Source of the DNA: Rotaria sp. Silwood1
Taxonomy: Eukaryota; Rotifera; Eurotatoria; Philodinida; Philodinidae
Reading direction: 5' to 3'
NCBI GenBank assembly: GCA_905250075.1
Contig: CAJNOP010000093.1
Coordinates: 316,335-380,334 of the forward strand
DNA length: 64,000 bases
The position numbers and the translations under genes were made by a program. Positions within the stretch are counted from its first letter, which is position 1. Each line of letters starts with the position of its first letter. Under the pieces are notes generated by a model. That model was given only the letters and a program-made list of their open reading frames with translations. It was not told the DNA's origin and ran no database searches. Shown here piece by piece: positions 13,582-25,857 of this stretch.

Positions 13582-16500
13582 ATGATCGTCTTTCTACTAG
13601 TTATCTTGATTTCATTTATATTGTTTCTGTATATTGCTTATAAAACTCGATGGATATATACACTCATATACAAGGTTTCGAAATTATATTTAAAAAAAAA
13701 GTAGAAATTATATCCATTAATTTATATTAGGTTGATGAAGAAACAACAGCATACGGTGGTGAACTTGTTGCTGATGTTCTTAAAGTAGGTAAGTAACTCA
13801 TATAAAGTTCTTGTAATAATAAAATTTTTTTAATTTTATTTTTAGGCTCATGGAATTCCTTATATATTTTGTTTATCTGGTGGTCATATATCACCAATTT
13901 TAGTTGCTTGTGAAAAACATGGTATACGTATAATTGATACTCGTCATGAAGTAAATGCTGCATTTGCTGGTAAAATTTTTCTACATATAAAAATTGAAAA
14001 AAGCATCAATAAATAAAAATATTATTCTTGTTTTTTTTTTCTTTATTAAGCTGATGCAGTTTCTCGTTTAAGTGGTAAAATTGGTGTTTGTGTTGTAACT
14101 GCTGGACCCGGTAATATAGATTTTTGTTTTGCTCTTGAAATAAAAAGAAACAAAATAATCGATGTTATATGTTTTGTTTTCATCTGAAGGTTTAACAAAT
14201 ACTGTAACAGCAATAAAAAATGCTCAAATGGCTGAAAGTCCATTATTATTAATTGGTGGTTGTGCCGCTAATTTATCTAAAGGACGTGGTGCATTACAAG
14301 ATATTGATCATATGTCTTTATTTAAATCAATATGTAAATATACAGTCAGTGTTAAACGTGTTCGTCAAATACCAAGTCTACTTCGAAAAGCTATCTTTAT
14401 TGCACAATCAGGAACACCAGGTAAATAAAATTTTAATAATCAAAATTAAATAATTGAAGATTTGTTATTGTTTTAGGACCAGTATTTGTAGAATTTCCAA
14501 TTGATGTGCTATATCCATTTTATTTAGTTGAAAATGAAATTGGAATAAAACCAAATCCAAAAACATTAGCTGATAAATTAGCAAATTTGTTCGTAGACAA
14601 AAAGAAAGATAAAATATTGAATTACAATTATGAATTTATTTTATTTCTAGATATTTATCAACATATATACGTGGAACATTTGCTGGAGCTTTTGATGAAC
14701 AAATACTGACACCAATACCACCACAAGTACCTTTTGCATTAAATCAGTCGAGTAATGACTAATTCTATTGAAATATTTCATTAATTTTTTCATTTTCTTA
14801 AGTTCGAAAAGCTGCTCAACTTGTTCAAAAAGCAAAATCTCCAGTTTGTTTATTAGGTAGTCAGAGTACACTTCCACCAACATCAACAAGTGACGTCGTT
14901 GAAGCACTTGAAGTAAGTTTTTTTTTATGAATAGTATTTAATTGTTTTTTTAATTTATTTTATAGTCAATGAATATTCCATGTTTTCTCGGTGGTATGGC
15001 AAGAGGTTTACTTGGTAGAAATAGTTCAATACAATTTCGTCATTGTCGTAAAGATGCATTAAAAGAAGCTGATGTTGTTCTTTTAATAGGTTAGTATTTT
15101 AAGAGTACATCCTACTGTTCTTTTCAAACTACTTTTAGTTTTTTTAAGAGGATACTAACGATTAAGTTGAAATTTGTACCATGAATATATCATCTAAAAT
15201 AAAAAAATTTCAAAGAAGATTTTTCGTAGGGCTGTATCTTGACACATTACGATCTTCATCTAATTTTGTCCAATCGAAGTGACACTTTTGTCACAGGTAA
15301 TTGAAAGTATTCTCTCCAGACGAAGACTGAGTCACTTTCATTTTTGACCTTCGTGTTTAAGTCTATAGGATTCTAAAAGTAAAATTCTGAATTTTATATC
15401 CGAATCTGTACGTATTTTTCTCATCAAAAACATTACGAATTTCGAAAAAGTTCAAAACTATCTGTGATATATAGTGTTAAGTATCTGTTAAAAAAAACTT
15501 TTTGAATCGATCGAACAAAATTCGATAGAGTCGTAATATGTTCGAAGGTGATTTCATAGAAATTTGTGTTTTATTGTAAAACTCTGAGATTTTTTCCTCG
15601 CACATATAGTTCTTATTTTAGATACTCTATATATAGTAAAAATTTTCAATTTGATTACTGGTATCCCTAAGTTGAAAACCTTTTGTTAATCTAATTATGT
15701 ATTTTTTAAGGAACTGTTTGTGATTTTCGTCTTGGTTATGGAAAAGTTCTTTCAAGAAAATCAAAGATTATTATTGTTAATCGAAATTCGTCTAGTTTAT
15801 ACCAAGTAGGAAAAAATATCAACAAATATTCAGAGAGAAATTCTATTATGTTTAATTATAGAATAGTGATGTCTTTTGGAAACCAACATTAGCTATTCAA
15901 GGTGATCCAGCTGATTTTATTGTACGACTAAATAAAGACTTATTAGGAAAAAACTATAAATGTCCTAACACATGGATTGAAACTCTTCGAAATAAAGATA
16001 ATATTAAAGAAGAAATCAATCGGTAATTATTAATATATTTATTTTTATTTCAAAGAGAAAAAAAAGGAAATCTGCTGTTTATAGAAAAATAGGGTTAGAA
16101 CCAACTGAGGATCATTTAAATCCAGTGCATGTTTTACAAGAATTAGAAAATCAATTACCAGATAATGCTATTTTAATTGGTGATGGCGGAGATTTTGTAG
16201 CTACAGCTGCTTATGTACTTCATCCACGAGAACCATTAACTTGGTTAGATCCTGGTGCATTTGGTACATTAGGCGTTGGTGCTGGCTTTGCTTTAGGTGC
16301 AAAATTAGTTCGACCTGAAGCAAGTGTTTGGATTATTTATGGTGATGGTGCTCTTGGTTATAGTATTATGGAATATGATACATTTATTCGACATAAAGTA
16401 TTTGAAAATTTTTCTCGATTTATAACCGATACATAATTTTTACTTTCATTTTCTTTTTTCTAAGATACCGATTATATCAATTGTTGGTAATGATGCTTGT

Positions 16501-18310
16501 TGGAGTCAAATTGCTCGTGATCAAGTTCCATTATTAGGCAGTATTGTTGGATGTTCATTAGAGGTTAGATTATATATATTTAAAAGAATAAGAATAAAAA
16601 AAAGAAAACGAAGCTAGTTCAAATTCATCTCTAGTGTTAACTTCAACTTATAATGGATGATCGGAATGTTTTTAGATCAGGTGTTTCTTCATTTTTGTTC
16701 CACTGGAAAGTATTTCCGATTTGTCAAAGGCTACGAATTAGGACGCTCTTTTCGAATATCGATTTAGAAATTTTCTATCAATGAAATTATCTTTGAAACG
16801 TCAAAAATAAAATTAGTTTGATCGGAAAATTTTGTCGCAGATTTTTATATTGGCACTAACGTGATACGAAAGTAAAAGTTGAGATCTTTATACATATATA
16901 TATATGAGCTTATAGGTTGGAAGCTACCCTACTAAATGTACTATTTGAAGCTTTTTTGTCTTTCGATAAGACACCTCAATTTTTTTTTTCTTAATACTTA
17001 TTTTTGAATTGAGAACCGTTTTGCATTATAAGAAACTCTTGAAAAAATGCTTGTAGCCTCACTTGTATTAAAGCTACAGCTTACTTCAATATCACATTTT
17101 GTAGAGAAATGTGCGCCCTCCAAGATGACTGTTTCTGACAACGTTTCGCATGTTCGCCAAGAGACTTCTAAGATAAGCAAAAACCTGTTAACTGACCATC
17201 AAAAAATAATTTTTCAAATCTTTCAAAACTCTCTCACTACTCTTGTACAAAAATAGGCACAACATTTCTAAGCTCACATTCGAAAAGAGCATCCTAATTC
17301 CAAGTTTTTCATTCTTTGCATATGCTTTCTAAGGGGTGAAAAATGAACAAATATCTTATCTGAAAATTTTTCTATCATCAGTTTCTCTGTTTATTTTTGA
17401 AAACACAACATTGAACATCATAAGAACTACTCTTTTTTCCTTGTTTTTTTCAACAAGTCACCTTTATTAAGTAACATTAGGACATTATCGAATTAATAGC
17501 ATATTCATTTCTATTATAGTAAAGTCATATGCTATGACTAAAAACGATGTTTTGAGAACAAGCAGTCGCATTGCGAAATTTTATTATGCATTTACGCAAA
17601 AGAAAAACATATGGTGCTTTTACAATATAAAATTATAGATGCATAAAGTACACACTTTACCTAACTCTTGGGTAAAGTACTGTTCTAATTAAATCTGTAT
17701 TTAATTCTCTTGAAAACAAATTCGCGTAATCATACTTCGGTTCAAAATACTTTAACAAATGAAAGTGCTGTGAAATTTCTGATTTGAGAGTTTCAAACAG
17801 AAAACTCGATTCTGCTCCTGTAAGAAAGACATAGATTTTTACCAATTAGAAATATGTTGCTTATTTTATTAAGGATATTTTTGAATTTCTAGATATGTAA
17901 TCGAATGCTGAATTACATGTTTTTTCATTACTAAGCATCTGTTTTACATAAGCACATTCCATGATTTTGCGAATTTAATTTTTAATTGTTCTGTTTTTTC
18001 TTTGTCTCTATGAATGAATATCTATGAATTAATAACTCAGACTGGATTTCTTATTTTGATTATGAGTATATAAAAATAAATATATATATATATTCTTTTG
18101 TTTTTTATTTTTTCTAAATAGTTTTCAAATTATGACAAAGTAGTCGAATCTTTGGGTGGCGTTGGATTTCGACTTGATCGAACTAATGAAAATGACATGA
18201 TTAAAATATTTAAACAAGCCAATGAAATCAATCAACAACACCGAAAAAGTGTTCTGATTAATTGTCTTATTGGAAAAACAAATTTTCGTCAAGGCAGTAT
18301 ATCAGTTTAA
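13582..18310 (+). CDS. ILVBL: ILVBL/HACL2 - acetolactate-synthase-like, TPP-dependent 2-hydroxyacyl-CoA lyase
   Basis: This is a thiamine-pyrophosphate enzyme of the endoplasmic reticulum that cleaves 2-hydroxy fatty acyl-CoA in fatty-acid alpha-oxidation. Exons are 13582-13674, 13731-13784, 13846-13969, 14051-14110, 14190-14420, 14477-14588, 14651-14751, 14803-14912, 14966-15089, 15711-15805, 15862-16022, 16085-16397, 16465-16563 and 18122-18310. Phases close to give 621 aa (human 632). An N-terminal hydrophobic anchor ([18 protein letters not shown]) comes first. The TPP PYR domain shows [20 protein letters not shown], the catalytic-Glu segment [13 protein letters not shown] and [10 protein letters not shown]. 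The central domain carries [15 protein letters not shown]. The PP domain carries [20 protein letters not shown] and [15 protein letters not shown]...GNDACWSQ. The gene ends with NFRQGSISV. Two introns, 0.62 and 1.56 kb, are far longer than the rest; the second carries a TIR element. Confidence 0.95.
16735..17300. mobile_element. TIR element in ILVBL intron 13 (566 bp)
   Basis: The left end GAATTAGGACGCTCTTTTCG and the inverted right end GAATTAGGATGCTCTTTTCG differ at one base. Weaker similarity extends inward to about 40 bp. No clear target duplication was found. Two short open frames inside (about 16998-17256, one on each strand) show no transposase motif. Probably a non-autonomous DNA transposon. 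Confidence 0.65.
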
Positions 18311-18402
18311 TGTTTTATGTTAGTTTTTCTTTGCGCAGTACTACCATTGCATTCGTATACATGTTTTAAATATAAGTTTATATTAAAAAAAAACAAACAA
18401 AT

Positions 18403-20441
18403 CTATGCTAAAGTCTTATGTGTAGTAGTTTGACGTGGCCAATGAACTAATGATTTAGATTTTTTTAGTTGACGTTCAATAGGTTCTGTAACACAGAAAA
18501 AGAAAATTCATTTTTTTGATTATTCTAACTATATTGAAAACTTACTAGAAACTATTATTGGTTTAGAATAACCATCTGGCAAAAGTTCGTTCATGTAATC
18601 TTCTCGATGTAGAGCATATTTAATTGTCTAATTAATAAAAAACAAAAATAAGAGATTTTTTACGAAAAACTTATTTACTAAAAATGCTGATTCAGATTGT
18701 AATTGTTGCCAACGATTCAAAGTTTCATTTAGTTCTTTTTCTTTTGGTTTGGCGTCATCTAGTTTTATTTCATCAGGTTTTGTTTCATCTGGTTCTGTGT
18801 CATTTTCGGATATCAATGTTCGATTTGATTGTGCACTACAAGTGTTACTTCGAGTAATCATTGGTGTTAAAGATGTAGATGAACAATGAGACACAGGACG
18901 AGATTGACGAAGACCTGTTTCAAATTTATTTATTATCTTCTTTGTAAAAGTTATGTCAATTTACTTGAAGATAATAAGTGTGATCGAGATGAACAAGCAC
19001 TTCCAGCTCGAGATTGTTTTAATGATGATATACTTGCAGATAATTGTCTTTGAAGTTGAGCTTTTCTTATGGAAGCTATATTAGCCTTTTAAAATAAATA
19101 ATTTTTTTGAATAAAAATAACAAGATTATCGTAGGTTGTTTTCACCTGATGTTGATGAGCAATTTTCGCAGGCCATACTGAATTTTCGATAATTTTTTGT
19201 TTAGAAAAATTTTCTTGTAAAAACCAATTATGTTCATCACGTAAATATTTTGTATTTAATTCATCCATCATTTGTTGATCAATAGGTTTTGGATCAACTA
19301 AATCGACAATCTATAATAGAGAGAGAAAAAAAATAAAAAGCAGCTACACAAAGCTCGAAAAGAAAAAATTAATTTATACTTTTGTTGAGAATAATTTTGC
19401 ATTGTTATTATCACGATTACAAATTAATAAAAGATCAAAATATTCACATAAATGTAATATTCTTGCATTATTTAAACGATAATGATGTAAGCGTCGTTCA
19501 AGTTTTAAATTACTTATACGACAATCACAAAACTATTTCGAGAAAAACAAAAGAAATTTAAAATTTTTAAAATTTTGTTTTTGTTTCTTATTACTTTAAT
19601 TGTTCTTAAAATCAATTCGAAATTTCTTCTATCGTTGTTTGATACATTCATTTCATACATATTAAAAGCCAACCGAGCTTTCGATATATCATTAAAGCTA
19701 ATCAATTAAATTATTAATTGAATATAACTATGGATAAATTTTACCTAAATAAATGTGAATCGACTAATTGAAGAGCTTTAGCTAAAACAACACTATTATA
19801 TCGACCACTTTGACTATTATACATATAATTAAAATCAGTAGCAAATACACCTTTTTCGATTAAATCTAATAATTTCTGAAACAAACAAAAAAATAACTTA
19901 CATCATTATTAATGGGTGGTACAAAAGTTCGTGGACAAATGTCAGATTTAATTGTATTGTTTTTTTTCGACAAAGTAAAAGCTTAATCAAACAAATTCAT
20001 AGCATTTTTGTCACATTTTTCGACTAGCTGTCGGCAAAATATTTCGTTATAAAGTAAAGATTATGCTCTGTATGGTAGAAAAGAATAAAAACAAATGAGT
20101 TTTCTATTACTTTCTGTTTCAAGTACGATTGAGTCTGACGTTTGTCCAAGAACTTTGCAACATTCCCATAATTTCATGAGTCTTACTGAGGTCTGAACTG
20201 TTTCTCCAATTTCAAGTTTATTTAATCTTTTATCAATACGTTCTTCTGGTAACTACAAAACCATCTTTGCATTGAAAAAATTCTTAAACATAAATTCAAC
20301 TCACTCCTAATGCTTGAGCCAACATCCTATATGAACATTACAAAAAAATTTAGTAAAAATAAAAAATCTTTTCATATACCTTATTTCTCGTCGATTAAAA
20401 ATGCCATGTGTTTTGTTATAATGACATGTTGTATCCGACAT
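18403..20441 (-). CDS. conserved-looking 407-aa protein of unknown function
   Basis: Eleven exons splice in phase: 20380-20441, 20305-20326, 20187-20252, 19745-19875, 19595-19697, 19380-19532, 19146-19310, 18965-19085, 18679-18914, 18546-18627 and 18403-18485. The first ~250 residues are mostly helical (IFNRREIRMLAQALGL; DRRNFELILRTIKFCDCRIS) and vaguely recall EF-hand-like helix pairs, but no canonical calcium loop is visible. The second half is Ser/Arg-rich, then has an acidic-basic Pro/Asp/Glu/Lys repeat (EPDETKPDEIKLDDAKP). No signal peptide or membrane segment is present. I do not recognise the family. It converges on ILVBL with 92 bp between the stops, so the 3' UTRs probably overlap or abut. 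Confidence 0.72.
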
Positions 20442-22480
20442 GGTTTTATTTCTTTTATAATCAGATTAACATCAACAAGAAATGAAGTTTTTTTCTATCT
20501 CGTTTCGTTCTGCTGATTTCGCTTTTTTTTTTGTTTTTCAAAAGAAAAACTTTGTTTTGTAGGTCAAATAACAACAACGATGCGGAGGATTGATTGTACT
20601 ACAGGTTTTGTCATTCGTTTTTTCTTCGCTTTTTTTTTATTACATTCAACAACATTGAAATTATTTGAAGATGACCTTCATGTTTTTTAATGTTATTTAT
20701 ATTTCAAACCCACATGTGAATAATGTTTAATTTAAAGGCCAAAAAAAGCATCATGAATATTTGATTAAATGAAATGAAATTTTTTATGTAACATAAGCTT
20801 GATATACACTGAATTTTATTAGAAATTTAAAAAGAAAACTTAAACAAATGTTAAGAATATATGTTAAGTACCATCATTTGCTCAAAGAGTCAAACTATTA
20901 TGTTTTCTGTATATGATCATTAGAGTCATAGACTTAGTTGCATTTTGGTTTTTAAGTTAATATCAGGTCAAACAGGTACATCTGACTTTCTATGAAAATA
21001 GGAAAAAGATGTTGGAGCGTTTCAGTGAAATGTGCAATACCTGAAAAGTCGTCAAAACATCAGATAGTTTCATAAAAGAGACACGCTCTATCTTTAGATA
21101 GACGGTACTTGTGAAGATTAGAAGGTAAAATATGTTTTGTAAATTAATTATTTTTTCCAATGAAAAGTAAACGCTTACTGAAACTGATAGAATAGATTTT
21201 TTGACCTAATTATTATGACCTTGGTATCAAGCAATATATTTTGTATCCAAAACGTGCGTGTTGCATATACAGTTTGAAAATGAATAATTAATACAAATTA
21301 TGCACGATTCATCGATTACATTAGTAAAAAAATGAAATTAGCACAGTGTAATAGAATATGATCCTGTTGCCAATATCAGAACTTGAATTGGATTGATCGA
21401 ATAAGATGATCCAAAAACTTAAACCATCAAAATGTATCATTCAATTTTTGATCTAAATTTACACTACTTAAAAAATGATTGAACAAAACCCATTTCATAA
21501 CTATTCAGAATTATCAAATATTGTGTATTAGATATCGTATCTTTCAATCAATTCATAGTTCAATATGGATACTCTTAACCATTAGGCCGAATTAATTCAC
21601 CAATAACCATTGAGAACTATCAAATATCATCTATTAAACATTGGTCCATATCGATATCATTGGCTATTAAATAAAATTTTAAAATACCTGGATATTAGCT
21701 ACTTGTTTGTTATTTATACAATGTGGATGTGGATGTAAGTGTTAGTATCGGTATAAGTGCTCTCAACAAAATTAAGGTATTATACGGAACCAAAAATGGT
21801 TTCATGTGCGGTAAGATAGTTAAAAAAGTTTCGAACACGATACAGAACTTAAAAAGAGTATCGCACCATAGACCAAAGTCGAGTTGAGTCAGACCGGTTG
21901 TCGATTTGAGCCAAACATGCAGGACTCGACTGCTCACACATCGCAAATAAAATTTTTCTATCATGATACTAGCAAGGGATTGAGATAATGTTTGGATTGA
22001 TGTGTACAGTCAAAAGTCGAAGCATAGCTCTTCGTACTTTTTTCGGGGCTTCATGATGGCTCTTAGCCTGCTGTCATTCAGAAAGCTTTTGTTCGAATCA
22101 AATCGCAAAATTCCTCAATGTTTATTCTATATTATCTTCATCCATCCTCTTCTCATATATTTTAACTACTCCATATACATAATTATCATGTATTCCAAAG
22201 TTTTCAACATCTGATAGCTTCACAGCGAGCGTACTCTGCAAGACAATCTATAATTGATGCACATAATAGGAAGCGAATGATAGATCGATTATTTAAAGAC
22301 CTGCAAATGTTCGTCGACTAAAGTTTTGAAAAACCTAAGTGACTTGGGTGGCTGGTAATAGAATAGGCTTTCGAAATCTGACAACTATAGTTGTCGAGAT
22401 AGCTAAGCAAGAAAGCAAAGTTGTGGATACATACATGGAAACGAAATTATGATCAATAGTGACTGAGGCATATTTTTTAG
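20442..22480. other. non-coding AT-rich stretch
   Basis: No gene is supported. The nearby short frames (21710-21964 minus, 22002-22214 plus) lack motifs or splice context. A GACTCGA-rich motif near 21890-21940 resembles motifs at 22490-22545, 41745-41850 and 43110-43190, and may be a dispersed degenerate repeat. Confidence 0.4.
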
Positions 22481-22783
22481 TTACTACTCGGGAACTCGAC
22501 TCAATTCGAGCCGAGTCGAGTCAGGACCTCCAGGAATGTGAGTCGAGTGGAGGTGGCACTTGATTTTTCTCAATCGTGTCGGTCTATGTTTGCACATGTT
22601 TTGGAACTTTAAAAAAGTTTCGAATTTTGCAACAAAAACGAAACCTTTTTGAGGTTTCGTATAAAATCTTTGAATTCTTAAAAAAAGACTCCTAAAGTTC
22701 GGACAACTATTGTAGATGTGTGTTAAGTTTTTAAGAAATCTTAAAAAGGGTTTCGCTGCCATGGCAAAAATGATTCCGTACGG

Positions 22784-23225
22784 CAGAGATGGAACCGGTA
22801 CCGGTTTGGATTTTCGATCGATCGGTCTAAATCCGCCTAAACTGGTCTGACAGGTCGAAACCGCCTTATAGCAGTCTATATTTTTCACTTTTCTGCTCTA
22901 GGATTGTATTCATATGAAAAAACAACTGGCACTAAGACTAGCTCCAGTGATCACACAGAAATTTATTTAACAAACAGTTTTCAGAATGCCATCATTGAGA
23001 CTATTGCTGTCAACGGCGAAACATTATGCTAGTATGCGTAAAAGTACGAAGGTAGCCCGCAAGAGAGTTCACCATGAAACAAGGTTTCATTTCAAGCCTC
23101 AGCATGTTGTCTGTAGACTGATATTTTGACAGTAGATCGAATTTTCTCTTGTAAACTGACTTATCATCAGCATCCTGTTTAGTACCTGTACCAGTCCGAG
23201 AAAAAGTAGATCGCTTCCATCTCTG
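22784..23225. mobile_element. candidate TIR element with CAGAGATGGAA ends
   Basis: The left end CAGAGATGGAA and the right end TTCCATCTCTG (its exact reverse complement) are 442 bp apart. The left flank is followed by a GGTACCGG-type sequence, and a GTACCTGTACC block precedes the right end. The 8-bp flanks (CCGTACGG and CTCTACTC) do not match, so this may be two partial elements or an old, rearranged one. The same CAGAGATGG end occurs at 25857, inside the broken F-box gene. Confidence 0.4.
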
Positions 23226-23344
23226 CTCTACTCATATACACGGCTTACATGGAATCAAAACTATACGTAGGATATCTTAGGTCAGGATTGGAGTTTTTCC
23301 CGAATGAATTCGCCCCAAACACCTATCCAACCGAGATAAACATC

Positions 23345-24020
23345 TTTTCAAGTAGATCTTGACGAGCTCTATCGAATGGACGCCTTTCAAGTTCGATTTC
23401 ATACTCTGAAACCCTGGAAACCGACCAATCCAGGGCCGGATTCCTCATGTTTTGCTGCAACCTGTCGTGATCCGCTCAGAAGACCTTTCCAACGTAGTGA
23501 CACAACTTTCCAAGTAGATCTTCGTGAGCTCTATCGAATGGACACCTTTCGAGTTCGACTTCATGCTCTGGACTCCTCGAAACTGGCATATTCAGGCCTG
23601 GATTTCTCAGGTTTTGCTACAACCCGTCGTGTTTCGTTCGAAGGACCTCTCCAACTCACTGTTTGACCTTCCCAAGTCGATCTCAACGGGCTGTATCGAG
23701 TGCATACCATTTGATCCCAGTTTTATGCGCCCTTTAACGAGAACCCGGCCAATGGGGACCCGAGTCCTGGCGTTGGTTTTTTTAAACGTGTCGCGATTCA
23801 ACTGGAAGACTTTTCCCTGTCGGTGACTGACCATCCGAAGTGGATCTCAATGCGGTCTATTAAATGCATGCCTTTTGAGCTGGATTTCGAGTTTCCTTTT
23901 TGGAGAAATTGATCAATGGGTACCACGATGCGCACTGTGTTTTTGTAAAACCTGTTGCGATTCATCCAAAAGGCCTTTTCAACTCAGTGATTGACCTTGT
24001 TACGTAGATCTGGGCGACCT
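23345..24020 (+). repeat. diverged tandem repeat, period about 162 bp, about four copies
   Basis: Anchor motifs recur at about 23349 (CAAGTAGATCTTGACGAGC), 23511 (CAAGTAGATCTTCGTGAGC), 23673 (CAAGTCGATCTCAACGGGC), 23836 (CGAAGTGGATCTCAATGCGG) and 24000 (ACGTAGATCTGGGCGAC). Spacings are thus 162-164 bp. Each unit also has a GAATGG/GAGTGC-CCTTT block and a TTTGCTACAACC-like block. The period equals 54 codons, and the first two units stay open in one frame (MDAFQVRFHTL, then MDTFRVRLHAL); later units have stops. The block is visibly GC-richer than its surroundings. It is either a satellite or a decayed repeat-protein gene. Confidence 0.75.
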
Positions 24021-25490
24021 TCATCTTATCCATTTTTTTTCATGCTTGTGTCCATGCTTTTTTGGCAGTGAAAATCGTCGAAAGTCTCAGAACACGCGTA
24101 TTTTTGCCGGAGTGTCGTGGGTTTTAGCTATGCACCGCTTCTGACAATATTTTTGTTACATCAAGTATATGTGATTCGGTTCACGGCAATTCTTGCTGCT
24201 TTCACAAGACAATTGTAGTAAAATGATTTCGTAGTCGTACAATGGTTTACTGTTATTTACACTTAATTAAATAGTTTTACAATGTTTTTGTTTTTATGGA
24301 TCCCAGGTCAAACGGTACGGCTTCGATACGCGTACGGCACAATAATAGACTCAGTACGTGTGTGGTACACAAACCGAACGCATACGGCATGCTAGATGTA
24401 TATGTTATACGTACCACGAACAACTCTCCGATAACGAGGATACATAATCAGAATATGGCTGTACAAGAATATATATACACTCTAAAAAATGCCATCCGTC
24501 TTACAAGACGGTGTATCCGTCTATGGTCTAGCTTAGATATGCGACGCGTCTTAGTTTTTAGACACTTGGTAGCAATAGACACTGAAATGTCTTATGTGTT
24601 AGACACTTGAACACATGCACAGTGAAACGTCTTATTCTTTAACTTAGTTGTCGCTATTTCATTTTATTTATTTCTCACTTCAACGTAATCAATAACGTTT
24701 ATCGAATTCTTAAATCAAGATAAGTCGTCAAGCATAAGGGTTTTTCGAGATCATAATTTTTTTTTGTTCTTTCTATTTGCCTTTATTAAGATAATTTTTT
24801 GACAAATTTCATTTTTGAAGAATAATACTATTTTTTTTCTAATTCATAATTTTCAGTTAAAGTGGTACTGTCTTTTTTATGGGGTAAATATAAACTAATA
24901 CCTAAAAATATAGCAATCTGTATCTAATTTTAAAATAAATCTATATCTAATATAGGATGAATTTATATCTAATTAAGAAAATAATATATCTAATTTTAAA
25001 ATTTATTTATATCTAATTTATTAAGTAACATTACCTAACAACATAAAGTTATATCTAATTAATAATTAAAGTAATAGAAAAAAATAAAGATACAATTATC
25101 AATTATTTACAAAAATAACATAGCAAAAAAAAGAAAACGATTGCACAATTAATGCTTTTTTAGCTTCAACAGAGTCTATTGAATCTGTTTTATCATTATC
25201 TGACAATGCTGCTGCCATTTTTTTAATAGTATATTTTTTAATATTTTTTAAACTAACTTTTTCCTTATCACTTATCGTCATTCCTAGCTCATATATACTC
25301 TTTCAATTAATTGATAAGTACTAATCAATTATAGATTACGTTCAAATTAATTAGATAATTCAATAAATTGATTGATAGTTATTTGTTAAAAGGGATAATA
25401 TATTAAATTAAAAGGTAGAACATTTTTGAATTCAGAAATTTAATTGATTTAAAAGATGTTTAATTAAAAAATTAGATTAAACAATTTTTT
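24021..25490. other. non-coding tail of the repeat-rich block
   Basis: From 24290 to 24650 the DNA keeps higher GC and shows local inverted repeats, for example CCGTCTT-AC-AAGACGG at about 24496-24511. A roughly 40-bp direct repeat built on ACACTTG and GTCTTA lies at about 24565-24640. From 24890 to 25070 it becomes an AT-rich array of the short motif ATATCTAATT. An open frame at 24296-24610 lacks recognisable motifs and is not called. Confidence 0.4.
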
Positions 25491-25590
25491 NNNNNNNNNN
25501 NNNNNNNNNNNNNNNNNNNNNNNNNNNNNNNNNNNNNNNNNNNNNNNNNNNNNNNNNNNNNNNNNNNNNNNNNNNNNNNNNNNNNNNNNN
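25491..25590. other. assembly gap (100 N)
   Basis: Exactly one hundred N bases. It sits between the AT-rich motif array and the element that interrupts the F-box gene, so the missing sequence probably contains the other end of that element and the lost 3' part of the gene. Confidence 0.99.
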
Positions 25591-25639
25591 CAACAGCTAA
25601 TTGTTGTACGATTACACTCTTTTTTCTTCTTATGTCTTA

Positions 25640-25857
25640 AAAAGTCCAAACTCAAATCAAAAGATTATGTCGATTCTTTCTAACCGAATCGAACGTAACC
25701 GACCGAATTTTTTAAAATTTCTAACCGAACCGATTGTAACCGAAAAAATCCCTAACCGAACCGAACGTAACCGACCGAATTTTTTAAAAATCTCGAATCG
25801 AACCGATTTCGGTTACGGTCGGTCGGTTCGGTTAAAAACCGAACCGGTCCCATCTCT
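25640..25857. mobile_element. AACCGAACC-repeat element interrupting the F-box gene (one end visible)
   Basis: The block is built from repeated AACCGAACCG and TAACCGACCGAATTTTTTAA units in direct orientation, then inverted (GGTCGGTCGGTTCGGTT). It ends GGTCCCATCTCTG at 25857, the reverse complement of CAGAGATGGGACC. That end matches the CAGAGATGGAA ends at 22784 and 23225. The other end is not visible and may lie in the N gap. Ends of this type plus an internal palindrome fit a non-autonomous DNA transposon. Confidence 0.55.

Noticed and set aside
22484..22888. 134-codon minus-strand open frame
   Set aside because: It spans the start of the TIR element at 22784 and a GACTCGA-rich repeat, has no motif or splice context, and so looks like chance within GC-richer repeat DNA.
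24296..24610. 104-codon plus-strand open frame
   Set aside because: It sits in a block of local inverted and direct repeats, with no recognisable domain and composition unlike neighbouring exons.
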